The notes beneath the pieces are model-generated. The model worked only from the letters and a program-made list of their open reading frames with translations, did not search any database and was not told the origin of the DNA. Both the position numbers and the translations under genes were made by a program. Positions 21,801-33,008 of a stretch of 64,000 nt of DNA are shown here, in pieces (the stretch's first letter is position 1; every line of letters begins with the position of its first letter). The stretch spans positions 6,808,472-6,872,471 of the forward strand of contig OZ025213.1 in NCBI GenBank assembly GCA_964019055.1, written 5' to 3'. Source of the DNA: Anthopleura xanthogrammica (lineage: Eukaryota > Cnidaria > Anthozoa > Actiniaria > Actiniidae).

Positions 21801-22674
21801 AAAAGACATGATATTGTGTAGGCCAATTCGGCACACTGGTGTTCAGGGTTTAAAATAATGGTCAGTCAGTCGCCAGTCATGATGACCAGTCAAATTAGTT
21901 TTAGCTCGGTCATACCTCTGGCTTAACATTACTCATCAAAATAACCAGCAAGGCAATGATTTGACCTAAGGAGTTCCAATTCAGGTTGGACAATTTCTGA
22001 TGCACTGACCATTATTTTTAGCCTTGGGTGTCTTAATAACACAATTAGGAGTGACACCCTTCCTAGGTTCTCTTGATATTGAATGTCATTTAGCTTCTGC
22101 CTACTGCCTTCTGTCTGAGTCAAGTCTGGTAGTTAGGATTGATAGGTGCATCATCAAATCAAAGAAAGCTGCCAAATTAACTTTTTTTTTTAAATTACAA
22201 CCATTATCGTTAAAGTGCCCAACCAGAAGTTCGATGTCTACTTTGCCAACTAACATTTCCACAGCTGTCAATCACAGAACTAAACTAGAAAAATTACATT
22301 TTTGGAATTTTAGACTGAATTAAAGATTTTAGAGAATTAGAGGATTAAAATCTTTAATTCAGTCAGTAATCTCCCTCGAAAATGTAATTTTTCTAGTTTA
22401 GTTCTTTGATTGATGGCTGTTGAAATGCTAGTTGGCAAACCAGACATCAAACTTCAGGGGTTGAACTTCAATGATAATGGTTGTAAATTCTTTTTAATTT
22501 GTTACAAGGAAATAATTGCAGTGCATACCTTCCTTGAGTATAGGTCAATTTAGAGTTTTCTGGAGGTATTCTAGCAAGAATCTGCTCTGTAACCTCAGCA
22601 AAGTTCCCAGCACATGCAGCAAACTTGGCTAATATGGTCGTTCCCCTGGCAACCACACTGTATAGCAACGGCAT
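18829..22674 (-). CDS. VAMP7: VAMP7 longin SNARE, 8 coding exons, 223 aa
   Basis: R-SNARE that drives fusion of late endosomes, lysosomes and secretory vesicles with target membranes. Coding exons on the minus strand: 22529-22674, 21449-21506, 21163-21212, 20634-20721, 19986-20079, 19421-19488, 19174-19266 and 18829-18903. They sum to 672 nt in frame with canonical splice sites. The longin domain (~1-110) opens with MPLLYSVVARGTTILAKFA, followed by ITDD and the RAQTALPFAMNSEF segment. The SNARE helix (~125-185) has the zero-layer Arg in ASRGERLELL and then a palmitoylation-free linker. A single C-terminal TM segment (IMIILAIVVI...FIVSAAC) is followed by a CGGLDWGGC tail. Human VAMP7 is 220 aa. 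A donor at about 23609 and an acceptor just before the ATG (22690) suggest an upstream non-coding exon at ~23610-23730. Confidence 0.95.
18960..19060. repeat. Poly-G run and purine/pyrimidine tracts in VAMP7 intron
   Basis: A run of G residues at 18988-19008 is followed by AGAGGAAAAGAGGAGAG and then its near complement CTCTCCTCTCCTCT. The tract could form a hairpin or quadruplex and is an assembly risk point. Confidence 0.7.
19560..19795 (+). repeat. SINE-like repeat with tRNA-like head in VAMP7 intron
   Basis: The GGGTGGTGTAGTGTACTTGCC start and a GGGATTGATTCC B-box-like motif resemble a tRNA-derived promoter. The tail contains TGCCCTGACTTTGATCAGCC and CTGTTTCAGGGTATC. A reverse-orientation relative of the tail is at 13985-14042, and a weaker one lies near 6505-6550. 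Confidence 0.6.
22195..22490. repeat. Long near-perfect palindrome in VAMP7 intron 1
   Basis: Arms of about 145 bp are inverted copies. The left arm begins TTACAACCATTATCGTTAAA and the right arm ends TTCAATGATAATGGTTGTAA. The arms meet near 22335 around TTAGAGAATTAGAGG. The short spacer and a few percent mismatch suggest a fold-back MITE. Confidence 0.85.
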
Positions 22675-23609
22675 GGTTATGGCAAGTTATCTAGGAGAAA
22701 ATAAATATTCACAGGAACTTTAAATGCCATAGAGAATGAAATTCTTGGTTTGGATTTTATCCAAGATATTGAAGGCACTGTTACAGGGAACATTTTCTCA
22801 TGGAACTTGTTTACTTCATGAAAAAAAGTGTTGCAATCATTGCATGAGCTTGTGGCGCACATAACCCTATGCTCACAGAGATTGGATACCCCGATTATGT
22901 AGTTACAAGGAAAGGAGTAATTAATATCTTTTGCTTTCTGAAACTGGAAAAAAAAAATTCAGCACAAGAAAAATCACATAGGAATTTCAGCATCTTGTAC
23001 AGCCTGCAAGTTGCATGAGCTATCATCACATATAATAGTGATGATTTTCTAACATTTTAATGTTAGAGAACAGACAAAAAACCTGTAGAAAGTACAACAA
23101 AATTTGTGCTAAATAGTACTCCCAAATAAAAGAAAACAAAGGATTTTGTATTATTTATAAATTAAATAGTAAAGATATTGGCTCACAAACAGACCACAAA
23201 TATAATACGAATTGCCAAGACGAAACATGGCTACGCTTGACAGTGCTCTGTGCTTTTGTATCAATATTTCATTGTATAATAAAGCTATTTTCAATTGTTA
23301 CTGCGAAATTGTACAATTATGTACCACATATTCAAAATGTTTATACATTATATAAAATAATTCAGAGCACAAACTTACAATGTAATAATATAAATTAAGA
23401 TACTCTAATACTCAAAATTCTGAATATTTGTAAGTATTTCTCAAGACATTGCAAACAAGGCCTGTTGGGTCACGAGACTTTTGACAAAAAAACAAACTTC
23501 AAGTAGAGCAAAAATCTTGAAGAAATACTCGCAAAATAACTACAAAACCGAATCAGTATTAAAACAGAATGGATATAGATTAGTACAGACAGTATTAAAC
23601 TGCTTACCT

Positions 23610-23798
23610 TCGTCTTAATAATCTTTTTTTTACCATAAAAAGATGCTTTTTACGACGCCACTTCCTCTTATTATTTCATTTACTTCGACTGTATTCTTGA
23701 CTGAGGTCTCCCCGGACAAACACGTCCGATAGGGAACTAGAACCGAGTTTAGTATAATAACCGCTGTACAAAAATATGCAAATCACTTTAGATTCAAG
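23610..23798. promoter_or_regulatory. Bidirectional promoter between VAMP7 and POLR1D
   Basis: The POLR1D start codon (23799) and the inferred VAMP7 5' non-coding exon (about 23610-23730, donor GTAAGC at 23604-23609 on the minus strand) are under 200 bp apart in head-to-head orientation. One short region must therefore serve both genes. No TATA box is evident. Exact start sites cannot be seen from sequence. Confidence 0.6.
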
Positions 23799-26467
23799 AT
23801 GGCGGACGAAGAAGAAAGTATAAAACATGTACTCGAAGTTGTAAGTTAGCAAGGTTTAATTCATATTTTAAAGCCATGAGAAATTCTGTTGGTTTACCTA
23901 TGATTGATACTATACGATATGGTTTTATAACTTTGAAACGAATGCATTATCGATCTTTTTTGACTTCTAAAACATTGTCGTGCTCCACGTGCTTGTTTTC
24001 GTTACTCTAAAATTTTTTGTGTGTTTATGTTTAAAAAATGCAAGATACCGACTGGAGATCCAGATGATGAAACATGCGCAACGTTTGTAATGCACGAGGA
24101 AGATCATACCCTAGGGAACTCGCTTAGATATATAGTCATGAAAAAGTAAGTAAACAAATAATGAACATCTTGGTGGTGGTGTCGGGTGGGGTGGGGGTAG
24201 AGGCTGATTATGGACTGAAAAAACGTGACATGGAACATGTGCTGAGACAACAGTCCCTGTTTTGCAGAAGATTATAGCCTAATCAAGCTCACCAGCTTGG
24301 GCATATTAATTTTTTATGATTGATGACTCAAGACTTAGATCCACATTAAATCAAATTTTGATCATAGTTTTTAAAAAATAGTGTTGTTAATCACCATGAA
24401 GTACAGCAATGCTGCAGCTCAATGTGGTTGAACTGAAAACATGTGAAGGTACCTCTGGCTGCTGCTATACAGTCCATGTATGACCCCGGAGCACAGCTTT
24501 AACCAGTTTGAATTAGTTAGTGTTGGTTTGAGAGCGAGAGGGAGGAAACTTTGTTGTGCAGTAGCACATACTTAAAATAATGGCCAGTCATTGGACATCA
24601 CCATCCAGAATTGGAACTTGTCTGGTCAAATTTTTGCCATGCTGGTCATTTTAGTATTGAACGAGAGACAAGGTATGACAGAGTCAAAACATGTTAAGGG
24701 TGGATTTGGGGGAGGGGAGACAGTGGGGACTTTCATGATTCCAGAATTTCCTCAATCCACTTCTAGGTGTGTCATCATATATTTTACGGTTTTAAACAAT
24801 TTATATTTTTCAGCCCAAATGTGAAGTTCTGTGGCTACACTGTCCCTCATCCTTCAGAAAACAAAATTAATTTTAGAATTCAAGCAAATGGTAATTTGTA
24901 TTCTTATCTGAAATGCTTTCTCATTCTGTATAGTGTAAAATAATCATGTGGATTCTCTAAATGAATAACCATTTTAGACATAATTGTTTTTTAAATTGTA
25001 TACAGCTATTTCAAAAAACGTTGAATACTGAATACTGCATACCGAATAGTGCATTCCAAGACCGAAATGCATTTCATGTAATATTGTATAAAGTATAATA
25101 AATTATTTATTTTATTTTTAGTGCATTCCATCTTAAACAATATACTAACTACACATAGAGAGTATATCGTTGTATATTTACTTTTTATTTCAAATTAATG
25201 AGACCCACGATGCCCTTTGGTTTTTGAATGCACTATTCAGTATTCAACGTTTTTTGAAATACCTGTATGTTGCTATTTCCACGTAAGAACATCTGTGCAT
25301 GGGAAGAATATGGTATTTCATATATTTATTTTTTATATTATGTTTAATTTTTACATAAAAAGGCTAAGAAGTGAGAGGAATTCTAAATTTCATTTCATTA
25401 TTTGCAGCATGAAAAGCATTAAAAAATGTAGAATGTAATATTGATTCCATGAAGCAGTACTGTTAATAATAACTGGCATTATTCAGTACTAAATATAATT
25501 ATTAATTATTTTCTGGATATGAATATATATATCAATGCACATTCAAGGTTTAACAATCACATATCATTTCTACCAGGTGTTCCAGCTACTGATGTACTCA
25601 GAAGAGGACTTTCTGAATTATCAACCGTCTGTGAACATGTGCTTGCTACCTTTGAGGTAAAAATCCTGTGAGCTGGGATTTGCCTTTTTGGGGGCTGGGA
25701 TAATGGGATTTCATGCAAGTGGGACTGGGATTTAAAATTTTACTCTATAACTTGGACTGAGATTTTGCATTCATGACTGGGACTGGGATTTTGCAAAGTT
25801 TTTGGCTGGGAAATGGGATTAGGACACACCCCCCCCCCCTTTCAGGACCCTCTAAATACTGTAGCATATGTGACTTAAGACAGGCTGCAAACTGCAAATC
25901 AGCACAAGATTCCTTGTTCTGGTCGGTCCCCCTGGATATTTGTGCAATAGCCCCTTTCAAAGATGTCGTACCAAAGTGCATCATAGTGAGGCTGCATGAA
26001 AAGATACACTTGGCGGTTTGAAATATAAAAGCGTTTTCTAGAAGTTTTTTCATTGACATTTCGTTCATAAAAAGACATAATGTTCAGTCACCTGTCAAAG
26101 AAATGAAAAAATACACTTGGCAGTGCGAAATACATAAAAGCATTTTCTAAAAGTTAAGTTTTTTTCTTTGACATTTCATTCATAAAAAGATATATTGTTC
26201 ATTCACCTGTCAAAGAAGAAAAAACACATCAGTCTTACTCTTATTTGTGAATGTTTTGGATTTGGTATTCCAAATAGTTAACATTTTCTCCTCACTAACT
26301 GAAAATGAGCTATATTGTTCTATTTGTCTTTTCCAAAAAGTTATATATTCAAAAGTTAATATGTTTTTATTTCTGGATCTTTTTAGGCATCGGTTGAGGA
26401 GTACAAACAAGCTCAAGTAACTAGCAGGAGAGACAGTGGTTCCATGTCGTCGTCGGATCAAGAGTGA
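23799..26467 (+). CDS. POLR1D: RPAC2, shared small subunit of RNA polymerases I and III, 5 exons, 126 aa
   Basis: RPAC2 pairs with RPAC1 to form the alpha-like assembly platform of RNA polymerases I and III. Exons 23799-23840, 24045-24145, 24814-24890, 25577-25656 and 26387-26467 join to 381 nt and end in TGA. The start is in context caagATGGCG. The diagnostic segment [19 protein letters not shown] is followed by [16 protein letters not shown], the conserved core of RPAC2/AC19 and related to the archaeal RpoL dimerisation domain. The acidic N-terminus and the Ser-rich C-terminus vary between species. The human protein is 133 aa. Introns 2, 3 and 4 hold a SINE-like copy, a MITE and a direct repeat respectively. 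Confidence 0.96.
24385..24560 (-). repeat. SINE-like repeat (reverse copy of 9790-9975)
   Basis: In reverse complement it matches the 3' part of the repeat at 9655-9990, including CTATACAGTCCATGTAT, GACCCCGGAGCACAG and GAATTAGTTAG. It sits in POLR1D intron 2. Confidence 0.65.
25008..25262. repeat. Inverted-repeat MITE in POLR1D intron 3
   Basis: Terminal arms ATTTCAAAAAACGTTGAATAC and GTATTCAACGTTTTTTGAAAT are perfect inverted repeats. Complementarity continues through GAATAGTGCATTC and GAATGCACTATTC. The interior is AT-rich and non-coding. Confidence 0.85.
25998..26216 (+). repeat. Two direct repeats of ~110 bp in POLR1D intron 4
   Basis: The unit runs from GAAAAGATACACTTGGCGG to CACCTGTCAAAG and is repeated once with about 10% change. 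Both copies contain TCATAAAAAGA and TTCACCTGTCAAAG or very close variants. Confidence 0.8.
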
Positions 26468-28517
26468 AAATATTTATTTGATTAGAAATTTAATGTTATT
26501 AAAATTATATTGATTGTTAAGAACAAGCAAAATATGCTTTTTTTAAATGTTTAATTTTTGTGATTTCGAAATCTATTGGTCTTAAAGACAGGCGTAAAAC
26601 TACGCTTAAAATGGTAAGCTTCTGTGTTCTATGCAACGCATAGAGGCTGAACTCCGTCAATTTTGAAATCCATAAATGAGAAGCCGGTGTACAACATTTC
26701 TAAACAAAGACGTAGCAGCCAGTGATAATTCAAAAACTAAACTAATAGTTTTCATCCAGATAGCATAGCTCCTGGAAGTCTCAGCCCTGTACGTTTAGCG
26801 CATTCACCATTTTCACATTCCCATAAAGCTTTGCGTTTTGGGGGACAGCAACGGGACAAAATCATTAATATTACCATGAAGATTAAGAATTGAAGAAAAA
26901 CCATCTAAAACTGAACACTTATGCATCTATGATAGATTCAGAATTAACAAAAGTATTAACAAAAGTATTATGGGGGATGGCTCCTAAGATATGGCAGCTT
27001 CAGGGACGGTAGAAAGCCACCCCTAACCCCAAACACAAACACTTAGAAATAAATTTTAATTATTTTGTCTTGGTTTGAGTTCTGCATGAAAAAAAAAATG
27101 ATTCTAGCATTCCCCCTTTAAAATGTGCTCCGCCGTGCCTGGGCTCTACACATTGATCATCAATATGCATATACATTCCAGCTGAGTTGATCGCCTTCCC
27201 TGAAAGGAATTATGGTTCACTATTTTTGGTTAACATTTTTCGAGCATTTTTCGAGTATATAATGTAGACTTTTCTTGTTGATTGAAATTCAACTCCGCCG
27301 AGAGTTTAACTAGCGTTTATGATTAGTTTAAAGAAGGAAGAACTCGTATTTCATAAATTCTCTTGTTAGAATAATTGGAACGCTAATCAAAATATGATGT
27401 CCAATCCTCAACTCTGGTTGGTTGACCTTTAGTGTGTTCTGAAGATCAACTCAGCTGGTTAAGCCTCTATAGAAGTTGGGTACCCGGCTACGTGATGCCT
27501 AATATTCAGAATTTGCTGTCGATAATTCTAGGCTCACAACCAGCTGCTTGTAGTGTTATCCTTGCTATGCCAGAAAAAAGCCTATCATTGTTTCAATCTT
27601 TAATTTAGTTCTATAACAAATATATGAGTTTATTTTCAACCGAGTGATTTGCAGTTCAGGCTTAACATCTAACAACAACACTTAGCATGTCGGAATAATA
27701 CTGATAAGCGTGGCTTTATATGATGCTGGGTTTGTATAACTTGCTATAACTTAGCCCACTATGAGGCGTCGGCACAGCTTTCAATTTTTCATCTCTTTCT
27801 TATTCATAACAGCCAACCCTAAAAAAACGATTCGAAGCTTAGCGTTGTCCAAATGCAAACCACATCATTCACTGTTTTGAAATCTTAGTCAGTAAACCTT
27901 CGATTTTACGAATGATATCTATTGAAATGTAACAGGCTCATGGTAGGTGGTAATGATCCATTATTCTACACTCAATGCACAAGACTGACATCAATGAAAA
28001 AGAAACTGTGGGTTAGCGATTACATGTTGACTACATTGCGCAAAAAAATTATTAATGAAAAACAAGAACTGTGGGTTAGCAAGAGAGCATTAATATATTT
28101 ATGCTCTCTTGGGTTTAGTGATTACATCACGTTATGTTGAGTAAATTACGGCGGGGCAAATGAATCATTCAACTATATGACTGAGTTGAGGGTTTACAGG
28201 TGAAGGACATGTCCCGTATATTATCTTTCTTGCTTATAATTTTTCCTTTTTCGGTCCTTTTCATTTATCCAGGTAAAACATCTGCTTTGCCTAAGCACTC
28301 CTGCATTTTGGATCGATTTCTGTTTGTTCAAAGGTGACAGGTGTTGGTGTTAATTTGATCTTATAAAACATATTTAAGTAAAGACTAATGTATTTTAAGA
28401 AAAAGCAGAAATGAAACTCAGTAAACGCGAAAAGACTGAAGTAGCATTATCATAGAGACTCAGTTGTCCTAAACTTAGATCTAGAGGTACATTTTGTTTA
28501 AGCATTTCATTGATATC
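26468..28517. other. Intergenic spacer between POLR1D and the GPCR gene
   Basis: No coding or RNA gene recognised. A duplicated ACTGTGGGTTAGC segment occurs at 28004-28016 and 28068-28080. Confidence 0.5.
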
Positions 28518-29513
28518 ATGGGTACTTTCATTCTTTCTAACGTACTCATGACAAGAAGCCTTCAGAGCGTTGCCTTGGAATCTACTGGAATGGGGTTTGT
28601 TTTTCTTCTGGGCTTTCTTGGGAACACTTTGGTTTTCTGTGCCATCAAGCGAAATCCTCGTCTTCGTACCATCTCAAATATGTTTGTGTTTGGTCTAGCA
28701 GTGAGTGATATCTTAATGTCTGCTCTTTGTATGCCTCTTTCCTTGACAACACTGATACATGGCCAATGGATTTTTGGGGACATTATTTGTCAAGCTCATG
28801 GCTTCTTTGTGTTTACTCTGGGCTTGGCATCCCTTCATATGATGGCTTTAGTCTCGGTAAATCGTTATTTCTGCATCCTAAAGCCAGCGAAGTACCAGGT
28901 TCTATTCAAAAAGCGTCGAACAATCCTTTTTATTCTCATTGTCTGGGTCGACGCTTTGGTTGGCTCTATTCCTCCTCTCTTTTTCAGCTTTGGTGGCTAC
29001 TCTTTCCAGCCAGGAAAAGCCATGTGTCTCTACGAATTTGATAAAAACATTCCCTACACGGTGTTCATCGAAGTTGTCTTTATAGGAACTCCCTTATGTG
29101 TTATTGCCCTGTGTTATGCGTTTGTATTCAAGGAAGTAAATCGCAGCAACAAAGTTTTTATCAATGATGAACTCAGCCCTGAAGAACTCCGCGCTCACGT
29201 CAAGGAGGCAAAAATAACTAAGAGGCTTGCAGCTGTATTCCTGGGATTTGCATGTTGTTGGATACCAGTAAGTGTGATCGATTATATCGATGCGATAAGT
29301 GGCTCACCGCTTTTATCAAGACATGTCTACCTAGCCTATGGATTCCTGGTGTACATATCAAGTTTGATCAATCCGATTATATATGGCATTGCAAGTAGAT
29401 CATTTAGACATGAGTACAAAAGAATGTTTAGAAGCATTTTATGTAATCTTTTATGCTGCAATAAGCCTGCACTTCAACCTGGAAACTCTGCTTTTAAAGG
29501 CTCAACGGGCTGA
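28518..29513 (+). CDS. Rhodopsin-class GPCR, intronless, 331 aa (melatonin-receptor-like orphan)
   Basis: Seven-transmembrane receptor that would signal through G proteins at the plasma membrane; its ligand is unknown. From ATG 28518 the hallmarks are GN in TM1 (GFLGN, ~35), LAVSD in TM2 (~60-64), HGQWIFGDIIC before TM3, Cys91 and Cys170 for the extracellular disulphide, NRY in place of DRY at 115-117, W143 in TM4, FACCWIP in TM6 (244-250) and NPIIYG in TM7 (285-290). A di-Cys (LLCC) in the tail may be palmitoylated. NRY at the end of TM3 is typical of melatonin receptors, but those usually have NAxxY in TM7 and this one has NPIIY, so I would not assign the ligand. The extracellular N-terminus is short (~24 residues). 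Single-exon receptor genes are common in cnidarians. Confidence 0.9.
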   Translation: MGTFILSNVLMTRSLQSVALESTGMGFVFLLGFLGNTLVFCAIKRNPRLRTISNMFVFGLAVSDILMSALCMPLSLTTLIHGQWIFGDIICQAHGFFVFTLGLASLHMMALVSVNRYFCILKPAKYQVLFKKRRTILFILIVWVDALVGSIPPLFFSFGGYSFQPGKAMCLYEFDKNIPYTVFIEVVFIGTPLCVIALCYAFVFKEVNRSNKVFINDELSPEELRAHVKEAKITKRLAAVFLGFACCWIPVSVIDYIDAISGSPLLSRHVYLAYGFLVYISSLINPIIYGIASRSFRHEYKRMFRSILCNLLCCNKPALQPGNSAFKGSTG

Positions 29514-29807
29514 AGACAGTTGTCAATCACATGCCCAACCATGTAAATATTCGTAAACTTGTGCGAAAACAACCGTTAAAATGTATATAAAAAAGATGTT
29601 GCCCATTGGCTGAAGACAATTGTCAGTCACATGCCCAACCATGTTAATATTCGTAAACTTGTGCGAAAACAACCGTTAAAATGTATATAAAAAAGATGTT
29701 GTCCATTGGCTGAAGACAATTGTCAGTCACATGCTCGTTCATATTTGTAAACTTGTGCGAAAACAACCGTTAACATGTATCAAAAAAAAAAAAAATGTTG
29801 CCCATTG
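29511..29807 (+). repeat. Three tandem ~99-bp repeats downstream of the GPCR
   Basis: The unit starts GGCTGAAGACA-TTGTCA-TCACATGC and ends AAAAAAGATGTTG-CCATT. It contains AAACTTGTGCGAAAACAACC. The third copy has a short internal deletion and an A-run. The first unit overlaps the GPCR stop codon, so the 3' UTR includes the array. Confidence 0.9.
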
Positions 29808-30231
29808 GCACTAGCTGTATAATTATAATACTTGTACGATAGTGTTGCTGCAAGCGAAACGATAATTAAAAGTCTCCGTGGTTTCAATTTAGCATTTGCT
29901 TATTTGTGTATATATTTTTTGATAGAGAGTATAGTGAGCGAAAAAATTTCGTTTAGTTCTATTCTCCTATCAACTGTTGTTACAAGCGAATCGATGATTA
30001 AAAGTCTCAGTGATTTCAGATTTTGCATTTTCTTATTTAGCGTGTTTTAACTTTTCCACAATCTGCTTCATTTTCATTATTTTCTTGTTCCTTTTTATAT
30101 ATTTGCATATGCTTCTTTTAAAGCTCTTTCTATCTTTGTTTGTTTTAACAGTATTCTTATCGTGACGATTCTCGTCGAGCGGTATAAAGCTGATACTGAA
30201 ACGGCTGAAAGCGGCTAATACCTGCATACAT

Positions 30232-30290
30232 GAAAGACCTGAAAGACCTGAAAGACCTGAAAGACCTGAAAGACCTGAAACGGCTGGGAA
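30232..30290 (+). repeat. 9-bp minisatellite (GAAAGACCT)n
   Basis: About six perfect head-to-tail copies of GAAAGACCT are followed by a diverged unit GAAACGGCT. An open frame across it on the minus strand gives repeated SGL residues and is not taken as a gene. Confidence 0.9.
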
Positions 30291-31544
30291 TTTCAGCAAT
30301 TCAGTACATTTTGTACTCGAATTTTCGTACAAGAATTAACATCATATAAATCCAAAAAAAAAAAAAACATCTATGAGCTGAATTAAACCGGACATTATTA
30401 AAGACGTTGAAGCTTGGGTAATAGAATTTAGTGTTGCGGCCTCATTAACGCAGGTTGTATTCTGTGATTGACAAACACTGCAATTACGCCCGTCAGTTCT
30501 AGAAGGCCTTTTAGCTGTCTTCACTAATTAATAAGTAAACGAATTCATTCCTTTTTTGAATGAGTTAGATTGATTTAGGATCTTACAATTCTCTTAACCG
30601 TCTACTCATTTTCAGCCGTACAATTACTATTAGGCTCTAGTGCCTTTTGTACTTGTCTTTTTTACTACTCATCATAATGCCACACTGCTTCAAATGATTA
30701 AGGGAAAAACAGGCGTTAATAATGATCGCATTTGGTTGTTTACTTAGATTTTTAATGCTGTTAATGACTTAAAAATAATAGAAAACGACGTCTCCTACAA
30801 GTCTAATTCCTATATTTGATTTTTTGAATATATATCTAAGAATCTATGTTTTTATAAGGATCCCGTTTTCAATGACGACTATATGCAAACAATAATCAAA
30901 TAAAACTAAATAACTGGCTTCTTAGTTCAAACTCGAAACAAAAAGATAAAATAGGAGGGTGCTTTTGCTCTAATAACTGGAATAGACACACCTGTTAACA
31001 GAAATATGCAAATCAAAAGATGTTTTGGAGGGGAAAGTAAAAAAATTATTTCCCACGAAAACAATAAAGCGCCATCATTCTGTTTTTGCTGTAATGACAA
31101 CATTATTCATTAACACCTTTCTTACTTTAATGATGACAAAAGAAAAGCTCAAATAATCAAGGAAATCAATAATCAAAAACTGAGGAAAGAAATAAAGAAA
31201 AACCACCAAAGAGGAAACGATTTGAAAGTTAAAAAAGACGTTTACCTCGTTAATTCTAAAAGGTTTGCATTAGTACTGAATATTAAAACTATTTATTAAC
31301 TTTCAAAGACTAGCAGGTGTAAAGACAACTAACAATGTTTAATTTATCAGTCAAATTAATGGATCACTGAGATTGGCAAGGCGTAAATAACAATTTTTGG
31401 ATCCTTCCCCAGAAGAACACGTTTGTGTTTCCCTTTGGCAAAGACTAACCCTGAAGGGCTTACTAACTACTGTAATAGTCTCATTAGGGCTAATATTAAT
31501 GAATGAATATCCTTGAAGAATTCTCGCAGATTCAATGTAGAGGA

Positions 31545-31688
31545 TATTACATGGCATGGGTACGCGGAGATACGAATTTTATCTTCGAGTGTTGAAAAGA
31601 TCTCTCACGAGTGAGCGCAGCGAACGAGTTAGAGATTTTCAACAAGAGAAGAAAACATTCGTATCTCCAAGCGCCCATGTAATATTCT
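31545..31688. repeat. Palindromic element with GTGAGCGCAGCGAACGAG core
   Basis: Left arm GATATTACATGG...GGAGATACGAATTTTATCTTC and right arm GAAAACATTCGTATCTCC...CCATGTAATATT are inverted copies around the core. It is followed at 31690-31860 by a second nested fold-back (TATTATATAATTATCAATGAAA against TTTCATTGATAATCATATAATA). Confidence 0.75.
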
Positions 31689-31879
31689 GTTTATTATATA
31701 ATTATCAATGAAAAAGAAAAGAAAGCTTTTTCGAGCTTTTTTTCTGCTATAAGAAGTATGTTACCATAGTGAAACATGTTAGTCTTCACATGTGAAAGTA
31801 TTAAACTTTTGAAATAGAGAAATATAGGTATTTCATTGATAATCATATAATAAAAAGGTTTATTACATCCATTTTGAAA

Positions 31880-32048
31880 TCACTAGCAAACCCTGTAATC
31901 TGATTGGCTCTCAGTAGATTGATTCAAGCACGAATCGCACTATTTTGAGTCCGAATCGCATCTTTTTGTCAGCCAATCACAATGCAACACTAGAAAAGGT
32001 AACCAATCAGATTACAGGATTGTATGTAATCAGCCAATCAGATTACAG
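31880..32048. repeat. Fold-back repeat rich in CTGTAATCTGATTGG
   Basis: CCTGTAATCTGATTGGCT on the left is inverted as AACCAATCAGATTACAGG and again as AGCCAATCAGATTACAGC on the right. ACGAATCGC and CCGAATCGC form an internal pair. It looks like a composite MITE. Confidence 0.65.
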
Positions 32049-32149
32049 CAAATAAGGAACATAAAATGTAGCTTTTTTCAAGTTTGACTGCAATTTTTTG
32101 TTACAAAAAGAAACAAAATACTGGCGATTTGTATAGGAAATCGCACGAC

Positions 32150-32285
32150 CTCGAGTACAATTTGGAAATTAATAGTTACGAGTAATGTTTTGATAGTTCT
32201 TGTAATTGCACGAGCCTTTAGGCGAGTGCAATTAAAGAACTTTCAAAACATTACGAATTATGAATTACGAATTATGAATTACGAG
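32150..32285. repeat. Palindrome around GCACGAGCCTTTAGGCGAGTGC
   Basis: Arms TAATGTTTTGATAGTTCTTG and AAAGAACTTTCAAAACATTA are inverted copies around a core with GAGCC...GGCGAG. It continues into ACGAATTATGAATT direct repeats at 32253-32282. Confidence 0.7.
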
Positions 32286-33008
32286 GCAGAGGGACATTTA
32301 ATCACTAATATCCCGAAATTGCCCTTGGTATTAGTTTGTAATACCATGATTTCCGAGGAAAACATCAAGAATTATGATCTAAATGAGCTTTAAATCAGAA
32401 TATATTAAAGAGATTTCGTTGAAAGAGCCTTGATGACTCCCTACTCTGGGGAACGCTGAGGAATGTTCATTGTTAGCACAATAAACTGATATGTGTCAAA
32501 TCTATAATGCGTCTCATGGGAAAACGTTTTGTTTGAAATCAAATGGTGACCAACAATATCGTTTACGCATGCGCGAATATCGTTTTAGCGTGTTCACTCA
32601 GGCCCAAAGACAAATTTCTCTATCCCACATTGAATAAAGCTTGTAAAAGGATCAGATATATCCTGATTAAAAATGCAACCGATTTCGAACCCGGTCTTTC
32701 AGACTCGGTGTCACGATGATTGGGTTGCATGAGGGACAACCTCATGAATAAGATGAGAGAAATTTAGTCTCTAAATTTCCCTCATTCATATGGATGAAGG
32801 AGGGATTTTAGCCATTAAACGTCCATCCAAAAACAATGAACTCCGAGGAGATCATGGTATTAATATTGATTAGAAACCAAGGCGGTTATATTTCCGCCCT
32901 AACTGTTTACATGATAAGCATTAAGATGTTTTTGTGCTCTTTGAAATAACTAATAAAGATATACATGTGTTTACATTATTTTCATGAAGAATCTCCAGTA
33001 GAATGAGA

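Noticed and set aside
30033..30332. 99-codon minus-strand frame with repeated SGL
   Set aside because: Product of the GAAAGACCT minisatellite.
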